64,000 bases of DNA, taken from assembly GCF_012584455.1 (NCBI RefSeq), contig NZ_JABAEB010000011.1, forward strand, positions 62,001 to 126,000, in the 5' to 3' direction. Source of the stretch: Shewanella oncorhynchi (lineage in GTDB: Bacteria > Pseudomonadota > Gammaproteobacteria > Enterobacterales > Shewanellaceae). Positions 41,698-50,514 of the stretch are shown piece by piece. The notes below the pieces were generated by a model, which was not told the DNA's origin, made no database searches, and saw only the letters and a list, made by a program, of their open reading frames with translations. The stretch's first letter is position 1; the number at the start of each line of letters is the position of its first letter. The position numbers and the translations under genes were made by a program.

Positions 41698-42051
41698 ATG
41701 AAATATTTATTTGTACTCTGTTTGTGTATGTTTGCTGGACATGCTTGTGCTGCATGGGTTAATACAACAGGCAAGATAACTAGTATTGTCAATTATGCCC
41801 ATCGGGATACCATTTTAGTCGCATTGAGTGATAATGGTATGGCTGTTTCACAATGTAGTGATAGAACTACTTTTGCTGTGGGTGATAAATACACTCCAGA
41901 ACGTCGCGCAAGAATGTATGCAATGCTGCTCGCCGCTCAAGCATCTGAGCGTAGTATTACTATATCCTATAACGATGTTGGAAATTGCGAGCCCTGGGAT
42001 AGCAATCCAGATGTTTTCCGACTTATCACTCGTTTAACATTAAAAAATTAA
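41698..42051 (+). CDS. Small exported paralogue G
   Basis: 117 residues with a signal peptide to about 19 (HACAAW). TGKITSIVNY opens the mature part. Cysteines are at 53 (SQCSDRT) and 97 (GNCEPWD); YAMLLAAQASERSITISY lies between. It is a typical member and sits 2 bp before member H. Confidence 0.78.
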   Translation: MKYLFVLCLCMFAGHACAAWVNTTGKITSIVNYAHRDTILVALSDNGMAVSQCSDRTTFAVGDKYTPERRARMYAMLLAAQASERSITISYNDVGNCEPWDSNPDVFRLITRLTLKN

Positions 42052-42077
42052 TAATGTTAAAAATGGATTTTTATATA

Positions 42078-42401
42078 ATGAAATATACTTTTCTTTTAAT
42101 TTTTTGTTTCTCACCTTGTTGTTGGGCTAATAGCTCGTTTACAGCCGACTCAATCAATAGACTTGTTGTTCATGACTGGGGGGGGCATATTTTGGTTTAT
42201 TTTTCCAGTGATGTGGCAAATGCTGAGCAATGCGCAAGTAACAATGGCGTTGCCTTAAAAAAAGAACATCCACTTTTTAATGAAATGTATGCAGCATTAC
42301 TATCTACTTTTCATGGGAATGGACGATTATCTGGTTGGGTTAATGGTTGTGAACCTATCTTTAATACGCCGATATTGACTCGGGTAGATCTAACTAAGTG
42401 A
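42078..42401 (+). CDS. Small exported paralogue H
   Basis: About 107 residues from MKYTFLLIF (42078); ATGs at 42054 and 42063 are alternatives, since none has a strong ribosome site. The signal peptide ends near 17. The cysteine pair is at 52 (EQCASNN) and 91 (NGCEPIF). MYAALLSTFHGNGRL is the family helix, and TRVDLTK ends the protein like several sisters. Confidence 0.72.
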   Translation: MKYTFLLIFCFSPCCWANSSFTADSINRLVVHDWGGHILVYFSSDVANAEQCASNNGVALKKEHPLFNEMYAALLSTFHGNGRLSGWVNGCEPIFNTPILTRVDLTK

Positions 42402-42466
42402 TCAAATCTCTATTGGTGTAAGAGTCAAACTTCAATCGTATAATTTAATTGCTTTATGAGGTTGTA

Positions 42467-42790
42467 ATGAAAAAGATTTTGTTTCTATTTCAAATGTGCA
42501 TTTTAGTTGGAGTTTGAAGTGAGGTATTTGCAAGAACAGATTGTCAGGTTGCAAAAATTTTGAACATTCAGCTAGAATTTGAAAAAATCATGTATTTTCA
42601 AGAGGGTGCTCCATGGCGTACGCTTAGGTATGTGAATAAAAATGACGGTACAAAGGAAAGGTATGCTGCACTTCTTACCGCACAAATGGCCGGGGAAAAA
42701 GTCGTCGTAGGATATAAAGAAAATGGATATGACTGTAATGTGACTAATTACGGTGTGTCAGCTTTTATTGTGAGAACATTTAATGAATAA
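42467..42790 (+). pseudogene. Small exported paralogue I, broken by a stop codon in the signal peptide
   Basis: The ATG at 42467 opens MKKILFLFQMCILVGV, then TGA (42515-42517), and the same frame goes on SEVFARTDCQVAKILNIQLE to the stop at 42790. The TGA falls inside the signal peptide, so the gene cannot give a full exported product by normal reading. The family helix (ERYAALLTAQMAGEKVVVGY) and second cysteine (YDCNVTN) remain; the first family cysteine is missing. It overlaps member J by 8 bases. An internal ATG at 42560 would give a leaderless fragment. Confidence 0.8.
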
Positions 42791-43112
42791 TCTTCTAAAA
42801 GTATTTTTATTAGGCTTAGCTTGTATTCCTTATGCTGTTAAAGGTGAGGAAGTGTGGAGTTCGGAAACAAAGATTAAGATATTGTACCCCACGTCAGGGT
42901 CGTTGATTTTCATGACTGACTATCGCCATAATTTAAGTCAATGTGATAATGGCACAAGATTTATGCTCGACACTACTGCTGCGGATTATTCTGTACTTGC
43001 TTCAATATTAATTGCCGCATTTATGGCCGATAAACCTATTAGGTTTAATTTCAATCTTTCGCAGAATCCTACTTGCAGTCCAATAGTCAATAGATTTATG
43101 GTTTTTAAATAA
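42783..43112 (+). CDS. Small exported paralogue J
   Basis: 109 residues; the signal peptide ends near 21. Cysteines are at 54 (SQCDNGT) and 98 (PTCSPIV). VLASILIAAFMADKPI is the family helix. The gene overlaps the end of pseudogene I by 8 bases, consistent with translational coupling in the ancestral operon. Confidence 0.75.
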   Translation: MNNLLKVFLLGLACIPYAVKGEEVWSSETKIKILYPTSGSLIFMTDYRHNLSQCDNGTRFMLDTTAADYSVLASILIAAFMADKPIRFNFNLSQNPTCSPIVNRFMVFK

Positions 43113-43127
43113 ATTTAGGTGTTCAAT

Positions 43128-43439
43128 ATGCGCACATTTTTTACGCTTACTCTTGCTTACTTCTTATGTTTTAATTGTACCGCAGCAGGGGTTACACCTG
43201 CTGTTGTTCCTAAAAATTTGCATATCTATGATGTTCAAGGTTCTACTTATGTTGATATGGTTGCACATGATTGTTCTGGTTCTAGATATCATTTAAACCC
43301 TAACCATCCTAAATATGATGCGATATTTTCCATATTATTATCAGCTCAGTTAGCAGAGAGAAAAGTGATGGTAAAGTTTGGTGATTGCATTAATGGAAGT
43401 AATCCTCAGGGAGAAATCGTTGGAGTTTACTTACCCTAG
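43128..43439 (+). CDS. Small exported paralogue K
   Basis: 103 residues from the ATG at 43128 (a GTG at 43119 is possible). The signal peptide ends near 19 (NCTAA). The cysteine pair is at 49 (HDCSGSR) and 87 (GDCINGS). The family helix is YDAIFSILLSAQLAERKVMV. The order strand-Cys-helix-Cys is kept. Downstream, member L starts 34 bp later. Confidence 0.75.
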   Translation: MRTFFTLTLAYFLCFNCTAAGVTPAVVPKNLHIYDVQGSTYVDMVAHDCSGSRYHLNPNHPKYDAIFSILLSAQLAERKVMVKFGDCINGSNPQGEIVGVYLP

Positions 43440-43473
43440 GTTGTTGAATTATTTTCTGAAAAGTGGTGCCGTT

Positions 43474-43791
43474 ATGAAATTGTTAGTAACATTTTTTATG
43501 TTGTTTAGTTTCAATGTTTATTCAGCTGAGTATGCTTCGAAAGTTGCTCAGATCAACTTGTACAGCAGTAATTGGACTCATGATACATGGAAAGGGTCAT
43601 TGATTTTTAAATTACAGACCATGCCATCTGGTGTGTCCCATTTTACGGTGAAGAGAGATGATATTGCATTATCTAGCTTTTTATCATTGTTACTGGCAGC
43701 GAAAAAAACCGATACTACTGTTAATGTTGTTTATGACGCAGCTGTAGATGCCAATGGCTTTGCAACTACTTTAGCGATATTTGAACCTTAG
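43474..43791 (+). CDS. Small exported paralogue L (cysteine-free)
   Basis: 105 residues from the ATG at 43474, where a signal peptide begins (MKLLVTFFMLFSFNVYSA); the longer frame from 43378 overlaps member K and is rejected. The SFLSLLLAAKKTDTTVNVVY helix-strand block and the first strand place it in the family, but both conserved cysteines are missing. It may be a diverged or decaying copy. Confidence 0.72.
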   Translation: MKLLVTFFMLFSFNVYSAEYASKVAQINLYSSNWTHDTWKGSLIFKLQTMPSGVSHFTVKRDDIALSSFLSLLLAAKKTDTTVNVVYDAAVDANGFATTLAIFEP

Positions 43792-43880
43792 CTGATAAAA
43801 TGATTATTTGGTTGTGCTCAAAAACAGACTTTTATAGTTTTCGATGTAATTTAAATGTATGTAGATAAAGAGGGCGTTAT

Positions 43881-44207
43881 ATGAAAATAATCATGTCTAT
43901 CGTGCTATTTATGTGTTCCGTGTCTTGGGCGTTTGCAGGTGGGCAAACTGGTCTTATTACACAAATCAATGTCAGAACGGATGGATTACATTGGGTTGTT
44001 TTATCCGGGGAACGTGGGGAAATGCCAGCTTGTACTCAAGGTCACTATAAGTATTGGATGATAAAAGACGAAAACGCTACCTACGGGAAAAGCCAATTTA
44101 GTATGTTATTAGCAGCTTATCTCTCAGGCAAACCGGTGACAATTATTGGTACTGGCAACTGCAGTCGATGGGGAGATGGTGAAGATATAGGCACACTGCT
44201 ACTATAG
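43881..44207 (+). CDS. Small exported paralogue M
   Basis: 108 residues with a signal peptide to about 19 (WAFA). It is the clearest member: GGQTGLITQINV, cysteines at 51 (PACTQGH) and 94 (GNCSRWG), FSMLLAAYLSGKPVTIIG between them, and an EDIGTLLL ending. GAGGGCG precedes the ATG. Confidence 0.8.
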   Translation: MKIIMSIVLFMCSVSWAFAGGQTGLITQINVRTDGLHWVVLSGERGEMPACTQGHYKYWMIKDENATYGKSQFSMLLAAYLSGKPVTIIGTGNCSRWGDGEDIGTLLL

Positions 44208-44424
44208 AGTTGAGTTGTTATATCTGACATTGTTAGCTTCATTTGCTTAACTTTACGGTTTAAATTTAAATGGAAGATGTTGATATTGTTGGTTTTTTAT
44301 AAGGTCGAGAATGCTATTAGCGTATGCTATGGCATATATTTGTGGGGAACCAGTTTGTTAGGGAATACTGAGATAAGATATTTATCATGTTTATTGAGTT
44401 GCATTGTTATAATATTGAGTATGT

Positions 44425-44781
44425 ATGAAATTTAATAAAAGGTTACTACTAAGTTTTCTACCCCTATTTGCTAGCAATGTTTGGGCCGGTGGTTTCACCG
44501 CATTTGCTATTCCTACTCGCATTGACATCGATCGCGGAAATGGGCTGATGGTATTCGGGGCGTTTGGTAATCCTGGAGGATGCACAGTTGGTGATAGAAT
44601 ATACATTAATATTAATCATCCTCAGTATCAGCAGATTTATGCTGCTATATTGGCTGCCTTTGCCAGCGGCAAAAAAATTCAAGCCTATTCACACGAATGT
44701 AAACCTGCTTCGTGGTATTCTGTTCAAGCTGTGACATATAACCATGTAGAACCTTATTCTGCAGTGAATTTGATGAATTAA
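44425..44781 (+). CDS. Small exported paralogue N
   Basis: 118 residues with a signal peptide to about 21 (SNVWA). Cysteines are at 53 (GGCTVGD) and 92 (HECKPAS); IYAAILAAFASGKKIQAY is the helix-strand block. It has a C-terminal extension of about 15 residues beyond the usual end. A 217-bp gap separates it from member M. Convergent with the lipoprotein gene at 44789. Confidence 0.77.
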   Translation: MKFNKRLLLSFLPLFASNVWAGGFTAFAIPTRIDIDRGNGLMVFGAFGNPGGCTVGDRIYININHPQYQQIYAAILAAFASGKKIQAYSHECKPASWYSVQAVTYNHVEPYSAVNLMN

Positions 44782-44788
44782 CTCTAAA

Positions 44789-45349
44789 CTAATTCTGGAT
44801 GTTATATTCATTTTTAGCAATGTTGCCCCAAAAGTCTTTGCAAGTGGATAGCATCAAACTCTTAGTTATCATAGGATTTGTCTTAAGTTGGTTTAAGTTA
44901 GCGGTTTCCCCCAACGCTCTTTGGCCATGTTCAAAGGTTTTATCCTGTCCATTTTGATTCAGACTACCTGAAATAGTGGCAAAGAAACCGTTATCTCTTG
45001 GCACTATTGCATAGCTTTCTATTGTTACTCGACTGATATTCGTCTTGGATTTGGTTAGTGATTCTTGTTTCATGCATGTGAGTAGAAGTGTTTGGCTATT
45101 TTCACCGGTAGATATCAGCCCCTCTTCAAGTTCTTTCGCGATGCCTTCATCTATAGCTACTCCTATTGCAATGCCTGTAATCCCTATGGTTGACATCATC
45201 GCAGCACTGTTCCCCTTATACAAAAGGCGCGCTTCTTTAGATATTTCAACTTTAGCTGGTGCAACTTGTTCTTGGCTTGCACAACCATTCAAGGTTGCGG
45301 CAAAAAATACAGTAACAATGATTGGTTTACATGGAATAAGCTTGAACAT
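44789..45349 (-). CDS. Unknown lipoprotein
   Basis: 186 residues with a typical signal and lipobox (LNGCAS; Cys near 23). The mature part has a glycine/isoleucine-rich helix (MMSTIGITGIAIGVAIDEGI, about 51-70), which might insert in a membrane, and two later cysteines (LLTCMKQ, LSTCKDF) likely to form a disulfide. No family recognised. Convergent with member N of the exported family; 556 bp of non-coding sequence lie upstream. Confidence 0.7.
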   Translation of the reverse strand: MFKLIPCKPIIVTVFFAATLNGCASQEQVAPAKVEISKEARLLYKGNSAAMMSTIGITGIAIGVAIDEGIAKELEEGLISTGENSQTLLLTCMKQESLTKSKTNISRVTIESYAIVPRDNGFFATISGSLNQNGQDKTFEHGQRALGETANLNQLKTNPMITKSLMLSTCKDFWGNIAKNEYNIQN

Positions 45350-45905
45350 TTATTTCCTCTTTGGTTTGTATGGCTTCGAGTAGGATAATACTTTTTCAAG
45401 CTATTTTTATAGTTTTTTACAAAGTTACATTTTCTAATTATGTTCTTCATTAATCATAGCTATAATAATTCAACTGGCTGCCTAAGTGTCACTCATTTTT
45501 AATTTTTATTATTAGCCCTGAAAATGTATGAAGATGTTCACTACATTCTTTCTGTAGAGGTGGAAGATAGGAGGGTTTTAGTTTCTGGTTGATGTGAATC
45601 TAGGCTTAGACTAAAGTGCAGTTGTTATAAAATTAGGTATATTAAAAGCGTGGAGGTTGATAAAGTCGATGGAAGTATAATATTTTTTATGCTTTCAAGA
45701 TGGGTTTCTCGTATAGTGTAATAGGTTAGGTCGTCAATTTATAATAATCGAGAGCACTCGTTGGAGTTCTTATCATTCGTTAGCGGCTCGTCTTTAATTA
45801 CAGTTTTTTAATGAAAATTCAGTCTCTGTTCATACATGCTTGCTCAAGGGTTGATTAATAATCACATAGTACGTTTCTTATGCTTTAATTAGAAAAATTA
45901 CATAT
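45350..45905. other. Gene-free region
   Basis: 556 bp, AT-rich, no supported gene or repeat. It should hold the promoters for the lipoprotein gene (minus) and for paralogue O (plus). Confidence 0.5.
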
Positions 45906-46250
45906 ATGAAAATTTATAGAAAAGTAATTCTTTGTTTGATGTTCGCTCTTGCTTGCAGTTACGCCACTGCTAATGAGCCAAGTGTTGAGACCATAATTAC
46001 AGAAATACACTCATATCCTGAATATGGGAATGGTGACGTAATTTTTAAAGTGGCTCATCAGGGAGATATCTGTAAGGGCTATTGGTTGGCACCATCTACT
46101 CCCGGCTTTGCTGCAAATTTGAGCTTGCTGCTTTCTGCTTTTCACTCTGAATCTAAAGTAAGAATATGGGGACAAACACAAAGTGATAAGAAGTGGGATG
46201 GTTCTGGTACTCATTTTTGCAAGCTCTATAATATAAGTCTAATCAAATAG
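45906..46250 (+). CDS. Small exported paralogue O
   Basis: 114 residues; the signal peptide ends near 22. The cysteine pair is at 56 (DICKGYW) and 105 (HFCKLYN). LSLLLSAFHSESKVRIWG is the family helix and strand, and the start SVETIITEIHSY matches the first strand. It is separated from the main array by the lipoprotein gene on the other strand, so it is an outlying copy. Confidence 0.77.
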   Translation: MKIYRKVILCLMFALACSYATANEPSVETIITEIHSYPEYGNGDVIFKVAHQGDICKGYWLAPSTPGFAANLSLLLSAFHSESKVRIWGQTQSDKKWDGSGTHFCKLYNISLIK

Positions 46251-46315
46251 CCTTCTCAACTTAATCTGATTTGAGTACATTCTGTCTCTAATTTACAGGA
46301 GGTTTTAGTCATAGC

Positions 46316-46351
46316 GGTAGGCATTACTGGTAAAGAGTTGTAATACCTACC
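46316..46351. terminator. Bidirectional hairpin between convergent genes
   Basis: GGTAGG (46316-46321) pairs with CCTACC (46346-46351), and ATTAC with GTAAT inside. It lies between paralogue O and the DUF1566 gene. Confidence 0.55.
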
Positions 46352-46366
46352 CAATGGTGAGAGCCG

Positions 46367-47449
46367 TTACTTTTGTTTTCCTCTCACCATCCTGACGTAT
46401 AGATAAAGGACTGGTCCATTCCAGCGGCCATGGCCATCATAGAATTGGATAAGCCACTTACCACCAAACTGGCTATTATCGCTGGCAGTAGATGTCCAAT
46501 ACCCTGCATAGTCAGGTGTCTGCGGAAATGCTGCTTGCGCTAATGTCGGGCTTTTATAGTTACCTTCACACACATTATCATTTGGTTTCCAATAAGTTGG
46601 TTTACCTGATGAACAATAAATCAGTGAACTTAATTCCTCTTTTGCGGGTAAGCGCCAGTCGGTGTGGTTACCATCAGAGATAGACATTCCCATGGCATAT
46701 GGCCAGATAAAAGTATTAGGACTGCCTTTACAGCTACCGTCTTGCCATGTCTGTCCTACGCTACAGCGCATCCACATGAGCTTGGTTTGCGTGTCGGTGA
46801 TGGTGCCATTGCCGTTATCAATATACCGCTCTGCAAGTGTACCATCTCCAATTTTGGTAAACGTGGCATTGATTTGGCAATCTGATGTCACTGTGCCTGT
46901 GGTGTACTCATTGTTATTGAGCGTACCGTTACAGCCTGTGACGGATTCAATTTGATAGCCGATGTTCGTTGAGATAGTAAAGCTGGTATTGGTGTTGTAA
47001 CTGACATCAATACTCTCGGGACTGATTTTGCCTCCGGTTGTTGCTTGCGTGGTGATTTTGTACGTGCTGAGTTTGAAAGATACGGTGACTGCACACTGGG
47101 CATTTATGACCGCCGTTTTATAGCTGTTTTGGGTTAATGCGCCGCCGCAACCACTGATATCATCGATTTGATAGCCGGTATCGGGTGTCACAGTGAAAGT
47201 CGTTGCATGACCCGATTCAACCATGTTGATTGCTGGGCTGATTTTTCCGCCAAGGCTTGCCGTTGCTGGAATGCTGTAGACCGTTGGGGTGACTTGTCCG
47301 TTGTCATCGCTGCTGTCACCTTCCGAGCCGCCACAGCCAGCGAGTAATGTTGCTGCGACTATGCTCAAAAGCAGTGTATTTGCCTTTGATGGCGGTGTCT
47401 TTATTGACGTTATGGCGAGTTTGATGCTTGCGTGAATGCACTTATTCAT
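46367..47449 (-). CDS. DUF1566 lipoprotein with InlB-type repeats
   Basis: 360 residues. A long signal ends in the lipobox LLAGCGG (Cys near 39). Two bacterial beta repeats follow: IPATASLGGKISPAINMV ... GYQIDDISGCGGAL and ITTQATTGGKISPESIDV ... GYQIESVTGCNGTL. The C-terminal half is a DUF1566 (Lcl-like) domain: YIDNGNGTITDTQTKLMWMR, DWRLPAKEELSSLI and GYWTSTASDNS. Such surface lipoproteins are common in Shewanella and Vibrio and are probably adhesin- or lectin-like, but their function is not known. It is on the minus strand, upstream of the bidirectional hairpin. Confidence 0.85.
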   Translation of the reverse strand: MNKCIHASIKLAITSIKTPPSKANTLLLSIVAATLLAGCGGSEGDSSDDNGQVTPTVYSIPATASLGGKISPAINMVESGHATTFTVTPDTGYQIDDISGCGGALTQNSYKTAVINAQCAVTVSFKLSTYKITTQATTGGKISPESIDVSYNTNTSFTISTNIGYQIESVTGCNGTLNNNEYTTGTVTSDCQINATFTKIGDGTLAERYIDNGNGTITDTQTKLMWMRCSVGQTWQDGSCKGSPNTFIWPYAMGMSISDGNHTDWRLPAKEELSSLIYCSSGKPTYWKPNDNVCEGNYKSPTLAQAAFPQTPDYAGYWTSTASDNSQFGGKWLIQFYDGHGRWNGPVLYLYVRMVRGKQK

Positions 47450-47501
47450 AGGTGTTCCCTGTTATGTGGTCCTGATTAAAGCAGGCGGTTGGTTGTGATG
47501 A

Positions 47502-48803
47502 TTACTTCGTTACTTGATTGAGGAGGATGTTTTCTGGTGTGAATATTTCGCCGATAGCCTTGTTGAGTGAGTTACTGTAGATGTCATCTAGGGCATTGTT
47601 GGCGGTGATATACGGGGTGTACTCTTTACCTTCTCCCAATGACAGTTGCCACCTTGCGGTATTCACTTCAAAGGTATCGTCGAGATTGATGAGAAACTGA
47701 ATCGTCAATGATGCGCGTGTGACCTGAGAGATAAAGGCTTCATCGACTTTTCCTGTTACCGCTTCAGAGGCTTTTTGACCCACTTGCTTGAAGTGTTTCA
47801 GCTTCATATTGCAGGTATAGACAACAGTGGTAATGCCATTGCTGGCTTCTTGCTCTACCCAAGCCGTGTTGGCGCAAGGCGACCATTTATCAAACGCCTG
47901 ACCTATGTTGGTTTGCTTGTAGTCTTCGAGGAAACCCTCTTTTACATAGATAATATTTAATGGTTCACCGAAACGAATGCCGAGAATGATTAAGACGATA
48001 AGGAACGCAACAAACGTAACAACCGCAGAGGATATGATACCTAACCAACCCGTCATCCACTTTGGCATCCAAGGCCATATAGTTTCACCGAGCTTGTAAT
48101 AGCGGTAATAGTCATAATTAGCCGTAAGACTAAAGACAATAGAATTGATGATAAAAGGAAGCTTGCTCAGGTTCTTGTCAGTAATGAGTGATGCAACTGC
48201 TATGATTATCAGGTTCAGCAGCATTAGCATGAGAAACAGATAAATGCCTTTCTTCCACATGCCCTTAGCGAAGTAGTACCCCGAGCCAAACACAAAAGCG
48301 AGCGCATTCATGTTAACCACATTCTGCCCCTTTAATTGCTCCTTTTTAGGCCTTGAGGTATGTGCAGGACTTTTTGCTGAAGCAAAATAGCCCAACTTGT
48401 CAGCTTGTCTAAGGTCAAATTCAGCAAACACCTTTTGCCAGCCTTTACTTAAATCATCATAGGACTTCACGGTAGGCTTGGTGGCCGTAGACGGCTTAGC
48501 TTCAATCGATGGCTTCGCTACTTGTTGTGGTGTTACAGGTGTTGTGGCTACAGGGGCCGCAGTTGTGGCTTGAGTTGTCACGGGCTTGATGTGGGTAATG
48601 ATACCCACACCGTTCAACTTGGCTTTTAGTGCGTTAGCTTCACTTTCGCTCAGAGCTTTCTTAATGCATATCGGATTACCCGAGAACAACAGATGTGCTT
48701 TTTCCTCGGGGACTTTTAGAAACTTTGCCAGTGCCTGACTCAGCTTATGGCGGTCTTTTCCTTCTGCTATCTCACCTTTAAAAATGACGTTGTAGGAGTT
48801 CAT
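47502..48803 (-). CDS. DUF2628 membrane protein with N-terminal YkvS/L7-like module
   Basis: 433 residues. The N-terminal 75 form a small ferredoxin-like module (YNVIFKGEIAEGKDRHKLSQ, then FSGNPICIKKALSESEA) often fused to RDD or DUF2628 proteins. A Pro/Thr/Ala-rich linker follows (78-110), then DUF2628 (QADKLGYFASAK; MNALAFVFGSGYYFAKGMWK) with membrane helices at about 185-290. The C-terminal domain is likely periplasmic (GIRFGEPLNIIYVKEGFLED onward). Function unknown. It lies 52 bp upstream of the DUF1566 gene on the same strand. The module name is descriptive only. Confidence 0.75.
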   Translation of the reverse strand: MNSYNVIFKGEIAEGKDRHKLSQALAKFLKVPEEKAHLLFSGNPICIKKALSESEANALKAKLNGVGIITHIKPVTTQATTAAPVATTPVTPQQVAKPSIEAKPSTATKPTVKSYDDLSKGWQKVFAEFDLRQADKLGYFASAKSPAHTSRPKKEQLKGQNVVNMNALAFVFGSGYYFAKGMWKKGIYLFLMLMLLNLIIIAVASLITDKNLSKLPFIINSIVFSLTANYDYYRYYKLGETIWPWMPKWMTGWLGIISSAVVTFVAFLIVLIILGIRFGEPLNIIYVKEGFLEDYKQTNIGQAFDKWSPCANTAWVEQEASNGITTVVYTCNMKLKHFKQVGQKASEAVTGKVDEAFISQVTRASLTIQFLINLDDTFEVNTARWQLSLGEGKEYTPYITANNALDDIYSNSLNKAIGEIFTPENILLNQVTK

Positions 48804-48882
48804 TACCTTTCCTTGTAATACGGGTTGAGCTATAGGCTTTACTAGGTCAAGTAGACCTATGTTTGCTCAAGGGGTTAAATGA

Positions 48883-48915
48883 GGATTATACGCACTAAAT
48901 GCGGATTATAATCCG
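48883..48915. promoter_or_regulatory. Putative operator of the XRE regulator
   Basis: CGGATTATAATCCG (48902-48915) is a perfect 14-bp palindrome. GGATTATA also occurs at 48883-48890, exactly 20 bp (two helix turns) before its second copy at 48903. It lies 55 bp before the XRE start. Confidence 0.55.
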
Positions 48916-48970
48916 TGGTTAGTTGGTAAGCAAATTCCCATAGTGGTTGCCTTGTGACGAAGGAGACACT

Positions 48971-49198
48971 ATGAAAACATTAGCGACTGAATTTGGTCAT
49001 GCGATGCGCAAAATGAGAAAGCACAAAGGCTTATCTCAGGATGAATTGGCGTTACGTGCAGAGATTGACCGCAGTTATATCGGCCGTATAGAACGAGCTG
49101 AGGCGAACATCACGCTCGATATGTTGTACAAGATTGCAGAGGTGCTCGACTGTGAGCCACATGAGTTGCTACCGAGTCGAACATCACTAAAAAGTTAG
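48971..49198 (+). CDS. XRE-family transcriptional regulator
   Basis: 75 residues from the ATG at 48971, which has AAGGAG; the ATG at 48947 is out-competed. A single HTH_3 domain fills the protein: MRKMRKHKGLSQDELALRAE, then RSYIGRIERAEANITLDML and an EVLDCEPHELLP tail. Small Xre proteins of this type control integrase and excision genes or restriction-modification systems. Here it is convergent with the integrase and divergent from the DUF2628 gene. A palindrome and repeat upstream (48883-48915) suggest autoregulation. Confidence 0.9.
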   Translation: MKTLATEFGHAMRKMRKHKGLSQDELALRAEIDRSYIGRIERAEANITLDMLYKIAEVLDCEPHELLPSRTSLKS

Positions 49199-49212
49199 GG
49201 ATTGTCTAAGGC

Positions 49213-50496
49213 TTAAATACAGCCTCGCTGTTTGTAGTTGAGGTGCCACTCTTTAAAGAGTGCCGAACGCTTGGTGTCAATTATTCTCTTCCGAGTGATG
49301 CTTTTCTCTTTTGCTACGGGGCCACCCTTACCAAGGTCAACACCCGACAGCTCTTTGCTGTACATCTTTGGTGTCACATGGCTGTAGTGCTGTTCAATCA
49401 TGGCAATGCTGGTGCCACATTGTTTAGCCAACACTTCCATGCTGACGTTGCCTGACATCAGTTGCCACGTAATGTAGGTATGGCGTAATGAGTAAAGTGT
49501 TCTAACGCCATGCGGAGATGACTTTAAACCTGCTTCGGATATGGCTTTTTCAAAAGCTTTACCCAATTCATTGGTGGTTGAACCATCAGCTAAGCGAAAC
49601 AGCTTGTCAGAAGGCTTTCTGTTCGGGAATCGGTCACGTAATGCATTAACACTGGAAAAGATTTCATCGCGACATATCACCTCCCTTGTGCCTGTGTGCT
49701 TAACCGTTTTACCTTTGGTAACCGTAATAGAAAAAACAACATCGTGTTCCTTGGACTCCATTTGAATATCACCCCACGTAAGATGTTCCATCTCAGTCCC
49801 AGGTCGAATACCTGTATAGACCGCAAACTCCATGTAATCGATGAGCAGCTCACGAATTTGGCGGGTTTTCTCCTTACGGCTATTTTGCTCAAGTGCTAAT
49901 ACGGCATCGAATGCCTTTTCATATTCTTCATGTGAAAAATGTGCTCGACGCTGTGACTCTGCCCCTTTGGTCGATAAAGAGGGCACTTGAGCCGCTAACA
50001 TCCATTTATGGTCAACCGCTTCTTTAAACACTAGTTGCATAGCGGCATTGTGGTTTAACAGTGTCGATTTGGCTGGGACTCTATCAAATTGTTCAATACG
50101 CCATTTATCAAATTCACGCAGCTTCTCACTATCAATTGAGGTAATGTAAGTGCGGTCGAAAAAGGGGATATGGTACTTACGTAATACCTGAATATAGGTT
50201 TTGTAGTTAAGTGGTGCCGTCTCGTTATCGAGCGCTTCTTCCATAGCGCTAATGGCTTTTTCAGCCACATCACGAAAGCGTTTGGAACTCACCAGCAGAT
50301 TACGGTCTGCCATGAACTGGAATTCCATTTGAATCCGATAGGCCATGCCAATGGCTTTCTCTTTTTCTTTCTGCTTGGTGGCTCTGGCGTGCCACTTACC
50401 CGCGACTTTAGTGCGAGCATACCAACGTTCGCTATTGTCTTGCAGGTAGATGTATAATTCGTCGGAAATATCGTGTCGTTCGACCTGTTTGCTCAT
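49213..50496 (-). CDS. int: Tyrosine integrase of the island
   Basis: 427 residues from the ATG at 50494-50496; the longer frame to 50586 would add 30 residues that overlap the TTTGCAAAG repeats, so I doubt it. The catalytic domain has Arg in TGIRPGTEMEHLTW, His-x-x-Arg in TLYSLRHTYITW, and CGTSIAMIEQHYSHV with the Tyr nucleophile. The N-terminal part is arm-binding and core-binding (ERWYARTKVAGKWHARATKQ). The gene ends the island next to attR (50623), reading inwards, the usual place for an integrase acting on a tRNA site. It should insert the element into the anticodon loop of tRNA-Leu. Confidence 0.95.
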   Translation of the reverse strand: MSKQVERHDISDELYIYLQDNSERWYARTKVAGKWHARATKQKEKEKAIGMAYRIQMEFQFMADRNLLVSSKRFRDVAEKAISAMEEALDNETAPLNYKTYIQVLRKYHIPFFDRTYITSIDSEKLREFDKWRIEQFDRVPAKSTLLNHNAAMQLVFKEAVDHKWMLAAQVPSLSTKGAESQRRAHFSHEEYEKAFDAVLALEQNSRKEKTRQIRELLIDYMEFAVYTGIRPGTEMEHLTWGDIQMESKEHDVVFSITVTKGKTVKHTGTREVICRDEIFSSVNALRDRFPNRKPSDKLFRLADGSTTNELGKAFEKAISEAGLKSSPHGVRTLYSLRHTYITWQLMSGNVSMEVLAKQCGTSIAMIEQHYSHVTPKMYSKELSGVDLGKGGPVAKEKSITRKRIIDTKRSALFKEWHLNYKQRGCI

Positions 50497-50514
50497 AGTC
50501 AATTTCTGATGTTG

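Noticed and set aside
43378-43473. Extended N-terminus of paralogue L
   Set aside because: It overlaps paralogue K and would bury the signal peptide; the ATG at 43474 restores the family pattern.
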